In this document: in pieces, positions 58,649 to 64,000 of the stretch
How the letters are laid out: each line of letters begins with the position of its first letter
How positions within the stretch are numbered: the first letter of the stretch is position 1
Assembly (NCBI GenBank): GCA_003008705.1
Contig: PDUO01000037.1
Span: 493,765-557,764, forward strand
Source: Pezicula radicicola
Lineage: Eukaryota > Ascomycota > Leotiomycetes > Helotiales > Dermateaceae
Direction of reading: 5' to 3'
DNA length: 64,000 bases
Notes under the pieces: generated by a model
Databases searched by the model: none
Seen by the model: only the letters and a program-made list of their open reading frames with translations
Told to the model about the DNA's origin: nothing
Made by a program: the position numbers and the translations under genes

Positions 58649-60838
58649 ATGGGAGATTTTACAGATAATCTCAAACCAGCTGAACCCAGAGGCCCAGAAA
58701 CTCTTGCGAAAGAGAGATCACAATCTTCTCTCCCAGTACAAGAGCTAGCCCAGCACCTCTTCCCAGGTGGATTCTTGCAAAGACAGGATAGGATAGTTGA
58801 GGAGCTGCAGAAACACATGCTGTTCTCAAAACAGAATCAATTGAATCTAGCAAGACTAGAGCGGTTTAAGCTTGGTCTTGCACAGGCCAAATTGACAAGG
58901 CGCATTGCTGTGAAGCAGAATTGGGATGACGAGGATTACCAGATGTGTGTTTTTAGTTCTATTCCCCTATTTGCGAAGTGATGGTCCTAACAGTTTTCTA
59001 GGGCAGAGTATCTCATAGATGAGATGTCTCCTTATGCTCTGCAAATGAGCATGTTTATTGTGACAATCCGCGAGCAAGGTAGCGATGAACAGCAAGCATA
59101 CTGGCTACCAAAAATCGAAAGTTGGAAAGTTATTGGAGCATATGCGCAAGTCAGTTAAGCCCAGATGAGGGCTCATTTTTTACTGAGTATAATTAACCGT
59201 TAGTAGACTGAAATGGGTCATGGGAGTAATGTCAGAGGACTCGAGTTGGAGGCAAGATGGGATCCCAAGACCAAAGAATTCATTCTCCATAGCCCCACCC
59301 TGACCGCAAGTAAGTGGTGGCCCGGAAGCCTTGGTCGGACTACAAACCATGCGATTGTCGTTGCTCAACTTATGCTTCCCGACAAAGACGTCAAAGGCCC
59401 AACGAAAGACGTGCCATACAAATCCTACGGCCCCCATCCATTTATTGTCCAAATAAGAGACCTTTCCACCAATGAACCGCTTCCCGGTATAGTCGCTGGT
59501 GATATTGGCCCCAAATATGGATACCTAGCTATGGACAATGGCTACATACTGTTTAGTCAATTTCGAATTTCACATTCTGCCTTTCTCAACCGATATTCCT
59601 AGGTTAACCCTGATACTAGGGCTTACACTAAGCCACCCAACACGGCGGTTGCATATGGGTCAATGACCTATATTCGAGCTAAAATTATCATGTATGCTCG
59701 TTTAGTTCTTGCTCGAGCAGTTACTGTCGCTGTCCGATATCTTTCAATTCGTAGACAATTTCGCGACAGAGATGGTCCTAACGAAGGTGCGGAGATGGCA
59801 GTACTTAACTATCCAACTGTTCAGATTCGTATTCTGCCACTATTGGCAACGACATTTGCTCTGCATTATAGTGGTCGAGCAATACATGAATTGTACAAGA
59901 GTACTCGGCGAGATATCAATGGTGGCGACTTTTCGGCTCTGGCGGAACTGCATAGCACTTCAACAGGATTGAAGAGTTTGTGCACAACGCTTGCTGCAGA
60001 CGGAATTGAAGTATTACGACGATCCTATGGAGGTCATGGATTTGGAGGCGGAACTAGGCTCATTGCGCTCAACAACGAGTATCTCTCAAAGCCAACTGTC
60101 GAAGGCGATAACTGGATGATCACACAACAAACTGCGTCAGCCATCATCAAAAAGGTCACCGCTGTGATTGATTCACCTGGCGCCGTTGCAAATGATTTTA
60201 CCAGCAGGAATCTTATGGAGTTCTTCATAGCTCAGAGATATAATGACAATGGCATCGTCTTCGACATCCTGCATGACGACCAGGCAATCGTCAATGCGTT
60301 CGATAGGAGAGCTGCCAGCCTTTCATTTGCAGCTTATAAGGAGCGTGTGGAAAACAATCGTTCCTGGACCAGCATGTTGATACAGCTGTACAAACTAAGT
60401 CATGCGCATTCTCAAGCCATTCTCATGCGCAACTTCCACAAAGCTCTGAAGTTGGATACGACTATGTCCGCTAATCTCAAGCCTGTGCTCAGGGACTGCT
60501 TCCGACTCTTTTCACTATATACCATGGACCTTGAGGCTCGAGAGTTCTACAATGCGGGCGGCGTCTCTAACGAGCAGCTCAATGCACTGCCGGATAGAAT
60601 TCAGGGCTTGATGGCTAAGATCAGACCTCACGCTGTCAATCTTGTTGACTCATGGAGTATACCGGAATACTTGCTTGATAGTTCGTTGGGCAGACATGAC
60701 GGGAAGGTTTATGAGGATCTGTTTGACAAGGCACATAGACTGAATCCGCTGAACAAGATTACGTACAATCCTAATTTTTGGGAGGAAGAGATCGTCATGG
60801 GAAGTAATGACGGGGCAGAGATTCTAGCAAAGCTGTAG
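58649..60838 (+). pseudogene. Peroxisomal acyl-CoA oxidase with one in-frame stop
   Basis: Flavoprotein catalysing the first step of peroxisomal beta-oxidation (acyl-CoA to trans-2-enoyl-CoA plus H2O2). Exons are 58649-58944, 59002-59149 and 59207-60838; together they span 692 codons, normal for the family. Landmarks are YAQTEMGHGSNVRGLE (the FAD/substrate region), FILHSPTLTASKWWPGSLGR, VGDIGPKYG-like AGDIGPKYGYLAMDNGY, and RRQFRDRDGPNEGAEMAVLN. SLCTTLAADGIEVLRRSYGG and HGFGGG follow, with KPTVEGDNWMITQQTA. The C-terminal Ala-Lys-Leu is a PTS1 peroxisomal signal. The only defect is a TAG at 59600-59602, after FLNRYS, with the frame open on both sides; relatives have a sense codon there. It is most likely a very young pseudogene; a sequencing error is possible. 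Confidence 0.85.
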
Positions 60839-61123
60839 CCGCCAAGCTGTAAATACTTGTCCCGTAGTTTGATGCGCGAATTTAAAACCAGTTAGCCCGT
60901 ATGTACGCAGGAGACTGGGATGTTTGTACTTGCAAATAATAATCGGCTTACCTACCCGAGAACTTAGTTGGAGATCTATTTTCGGGGTTTTCTGGCACTT
61001 TTCGGCTCTTCGGAGGCAGGAAACTTAGGACCTGGAACAGGGATACCACGCAGTACCCCTTCATCAACATCATTCCTGCTTTCAACTTGACCTTTGAATC
61101 CCCTGCCAGACAGCTAGCTAACC

Positions 61124-61938
61124 ATGACTTCAGATGGTCTTGAACAACGCCCCAACCTACTCCTCGAACGCAGAGACAACATCTTCGTTATAACTCTCCA
61201 GAAGCCACCGGAAAACAGGCTCAACATTAAATTTTGCCAGGATATCATCGGGACTTTCCATTACATCCAAAAGCTACTTGGTCCTCTTTCCGAAGGAGCT
61301 GTTATAACTCGAGGCAACGATGCAAAGTTCTTCTGCACTGGTTTAGAGCTGGATGAAGCGGATAATAACCCATTTGCCAGCAGTGACGGCTTCTATCCAA
61401 TGCTGCATACAATATTAGATTTCCCTTATCCGACAATTGCCTTGCTTACAGGTCATGCCTTTAGGGGGGCGTGTCCGTTTGCGTTGGCTTATGATTACAG
61501 AGTCATGAATAGTAAACGTGGTTTCACATGTATGGTGAGTTTTACATTCCGAAAACTTCGGCCATACTTCAACGAGACGTGCATAAGGCCAACAAAAAGC
61601 TCTTATAGCCACCTGTGAACCTTGGCCTACATTTTGAGGGCATGGGTTCTCTTCCGCGTCTCAAGCTTGCGCCGAGAATAGCAAAGAAAATGTTGCTTGA
61701 GGCGCATAAATGGACAGGAGAAGAAGCGCTTGCTGATGGAGTTGTGGATGCCATTGCACGGCCAGAGGACATGTTTGAGGTCTCACTGGAGATGGCGAGA
61801 AAGTGGGCCCCGAAGGGCAAAATGGGTGTGTATGGGATGTTAAGGGAGGAATTATATGGTGATGCTGCGAGAAGCTTCCAGCATATTAGTTATGTGCACT
61901 CGAGGTCAACGAGTAGGAAAGCGCTGATGAAGTTGTGA
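61124..61938 (+). CDS. Enoyl-CoA hydratase/isomerase (crotonase) family protein
   Basis: 246 aa, exons 61124-61534 and 61609-61938. Crotonase fold: EGAVITRGNDAKFFCTGLEL is the first oxyanion strand. ALLTGHAFRGACPFALAYDY and RVMNSKRGF carry the second oxyanion Gly and the region before the active-site loop. After the intron, PPVNLGLHFEGMGSLPRLKL reads on to KMLLEAHKWTGEEALADGVV. The family hydrates or isomerises enoyl-CoA. In this subgroup the catalytic Glu pair of true hydratases is not evident, so isomerase or another CoA chemistry is possible. The C-terminus RKALMKL is only a weak PTS1. It lies 286 bp downstream of the acyl-CoA oxidase in the same direction, suggesting a beta-oxidation-like pair. 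Confidence 0.88.
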
Positions 61939-62713
61939 TTCACCTATAATGTTTGGATATGGCATCGTGCAAGTGAAAAGTTTGAAATAAGCTTGTTCAT
62001 CTAAGCTCGAGACGTTCATTTTCGTGTGAACCTAGGGTCCACTGCCAACTCTCAACATTTTCCCACTTCCTTGGCCAATAACTGACGTTCATACCCTCGC
62101 CATTCGGTCAGATCAGGAGCGTTAAGTTTCTTGCATAATAATCTGCAGAATCTCCCGAGTACTCATTTTGGACCAGCTCATCTCCATCCTTCAATCCTGC
62201 TTTTGCTGCCTTTGATCCAGGTAGAGCTCCCTGGATGACTCTGGAAGTCATCAAGGTTTGTAGGAACCCTAATTATAAAGGTTCTTAATCACTTCGAAAA
62301 AGCTCAACTCTAGCCCAAAGGCGCGGGTTTACCGTTAGGGCTAGGTCAAACTAATCTAGAGGTAACAATTATTGAGACTGGGAATAATGGAAATTACATG
62401 CTGGATTTAGTCACGGCATAGTATGACTAAAGATCTTCGAGAAAAGGGCAGATGACAATTCTTGCACCTCGGGGGCGTCAACTTCGCGAAACAGAGCTAA
62501 ATTCTTACGCATGCTTGAGCCAAAGAACGATTCAACTGACTCAAGACTTTTCACCTTACAGGATTGGGTCCAGGGTTGAATACGGAACTGGATAGAGATT
62601 TGGAATTCAGCCAGATAGTTTCCGGGCTAGCACGGCGTTCGTTCTAAATTTTCCTTGGCCTGAAACCCCAATGCGATCAAAGCCAAGTAGTGTTCAGCAA
62701 TGAATATGCCATT
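61939..62713 (-). pseudogene. PDZ-like domain fragment in degenerate DNA
   Basis: At about 62035-62285 on the minus strand the frame reads SRVIQGALPGSKAAKAGLKD, then GDELVQN. This is a PDZ-like GSxAxxAGLxxGDxV pattern of the kind found near the C-terminus of M61-type and similar peptidases. Further on it reads NVSYWPRKWENVESWQW. A stop (after LTLLI) interrupts and no catalytic part is present nearby. The remainder (62290-62700) holds nothing recognised. Confidence 0.45.
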
Positions 62714-63874
62714 TCAATGTCCTTCTCCATCCGTAAAGACTCTCTCTAGCCACTTCCATATCTCAGTCGACATTGGACCAACCTCCAGACCAAACTGGGC
62801 GTCCAGGATGCAGTCGATATGCACTTGCATTGGACAAGAGATTGATTCCAAGTCCACCTCAGCCTTCTTAAGCGTCTTCCCAAATGCCTCATCATCATCC
62901 CGGAACATCTCGTACGCTCCATAAATGTTAAGAGTCTTCTTTGCCGGAAAGTTATTCCACCACAAGACATCCGCCTTCATAGGATCCGTATAGTTGTTCT
63001 TCTCCTCCGGAAGGACAAAGTCGTTTATCAACTCATATAAGACTGATACAGAATGGATGTCTTTTGACTTATTCTCCTCAAATGCCGGAGCATCAGTCGA
63101 GAAGGTTACCCATGCGCTAATAAGAAGAAGACCCGCTATGGGACTATTAAGGATTAAGGGTTTTATAGACGGATGGGGATGTGAGATTATCGACATGAGT
63201 GCGATAGCCAAGTTGCCTCCAGCCGAATCACCTCCAACAACGATCTAAATGCGAAAGTCATGAGAAATTGTCTGTAGGTAAATTGGTAATGATCCTTACG
63301 TTTGAGGGCTCATAGCCATTTTCAATAACAAGCCGCAATCCTTCTACAGCTTGTTTATACTGCGTTGGATATTTAACACTTTTAGTTAAGCCTATGTTCA
63401 ATGGTGTTAGACTAGCATTTGTCCAAACTCTTATATTTTCCGGGTGCATACCGTACTCGAGGAAAGCGATAACAACTGTCGGACCTTTCACAGCAAGCTT
63501 CTCAGCCAAATCAGAAAGGAAAATGACGTGGCCATGCATCACCGGGAAGCCGTACCCGCCGCCTACATTCTAAAATAAGCTGTGTAACTTTAGATATGAG
63601 GAACGCTCTCTTTACCGTGGAAATAGTATATTACCCTTTGAGCTGAGCGGTCGCCTACCCAATGGATTCTAGCCCCATCTGAGTTGGGTACATCCTCAGC
63701 ATTCCACTGCACGTTTAGAGCCTTGCAACGTGTCTCGATCGTTTTAGCTGTTGGTACGGACTGGGCTCTAAGAACGTCCGCTGGCCCAATTAGCGCTTCT
63801 CGGAAGGCACTATTGCGAGCATCGTGCGCTGCTGAACGAGACATATCCAACGTATAGTTCCTGTTGTTTGTCAC
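62714..63874 (-). CDS. Alpha/beta hydrolase of the GGGY/GDSAGG (steryl acetyl hydrolase-like) group
   Basis: Esterase/lipase-type hydrolase, at least 350 aa. Exons (minus) are 63616-63874, 63300-63562 and 62714-63244, joining without stops. The first splice completes the oxyanion motif HGGGY (residues 86-90, YYFHGGGYGFPV). The second exon holds the cap and LxxxAYxYP-like region, and exon 3 starts IVVGGDSAGGNLAIALMS with the nucleophile Ser181. The C-terminal Asp and His must lie in SCPMQVHIDCILDAQFG-like sequence near the end; I cannot assign the His with confidence. The start is uncertain: the frame continues to an ATG at 63874, but AACAG at about 63858-63864 looks like a splice acceptor, so a 5' exon may lie upstream, possibly outside the window. 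Substrate unknown. Confidence 0.8.
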
Positions 63875-64000
63875 CGTAAGACAAATGCAGTATATATATT
63901 ATTTAGCAGCTTTGTCTCACCTAGCTCGCGAGCCACTAAGGTCAATCACCGGGCCACCACTAAGGCTCGGTAAATCTCGGCGCTCGAGGCAGATGAGGCA
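63875..64000. other. Window end
   Basis: Possibly promoter or first intron of the hydrolase. Too short to say more. Confidence 0.3.

Noticed and set aside
1..64000. CRISPR arrays, bacterial operons, phage or IS elements.
   Set aside because: The gene structure is eukaryotic throughout and no spaced identical repeats were seen.

Overview
The window is nuclear DNA of a filamentous ascomycete (Pezizomycotina). Genes carry short GT-AG introns, mostly 50-70 nt. There are three Zn2Cys6 regulators, a fungal two-module NRPS, a HET-domain gene and fungal P450s. Gene-rich stretches alternate with very AT-rich, stop-riddled DNA of the kind left by repeat-induced point mutation (RIP). All gene models here were spliced by eye.

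Layout. 0-4 kb: a partial GST and an intact Zn2Cys6 regulator. 3.8-9.5 kb: a graveyard of five broken metabolic genes (aldo/keto reductase, SDR, P450, dienoyl-CoA isomerase-like, FSH-type serine hydrolase). 10-16 kb: an intact BBE-type flavin oxidase and an intact aldehyde dehydrogenase, separated by relic DNA. 16-39 kb: a secondary-metabolite neighbourhood with a dead LaeA-like methyltransferase, an A-T-C-A-T-C NRPS, an MFS transporter with a long repeat-rich N-terminus, a CMD-like protein, a dead P450, a fragment of a dead FAD monooxygenase, an intact Zn2Cys6 regulator and an intact P450. 39-47 kb: a dead amino-acid permease, a secreted Thr/Ser-rich protein, a secreted Hsp70/actin-like ATPase and a truncated HET gene. 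47-51 kb: an intact SDR diverging from a third Zn2Cys6 regulator. 51-58 kb: AT-rich repeats, a dead GH71 glucanase, a relic resembling DUF3435/FluG-type recombinases and a dead TAP-like hydrolase. 58.6-64 kb: an acyl-CoA oxidase with a single stop, an intact crotonase and an intact GGGY/GDSAGG hydrolase.

Working picture. The NRPS, transporter, CMD-like protein, regulator and P450 (with the BBE oxidase and ALDH as possible members) could form one biosynthetic cluster. Its P450, monooxygenase and methyltransferase companions have died. The 3.8-9.5 kb graveyard looks like a second, fully decayed pathway. About half of the recognisable protein-coding loci are pseudogenes. Many of their stops sit where the family has Gln or Trp, which fits C-to-T change on one strand or the other.
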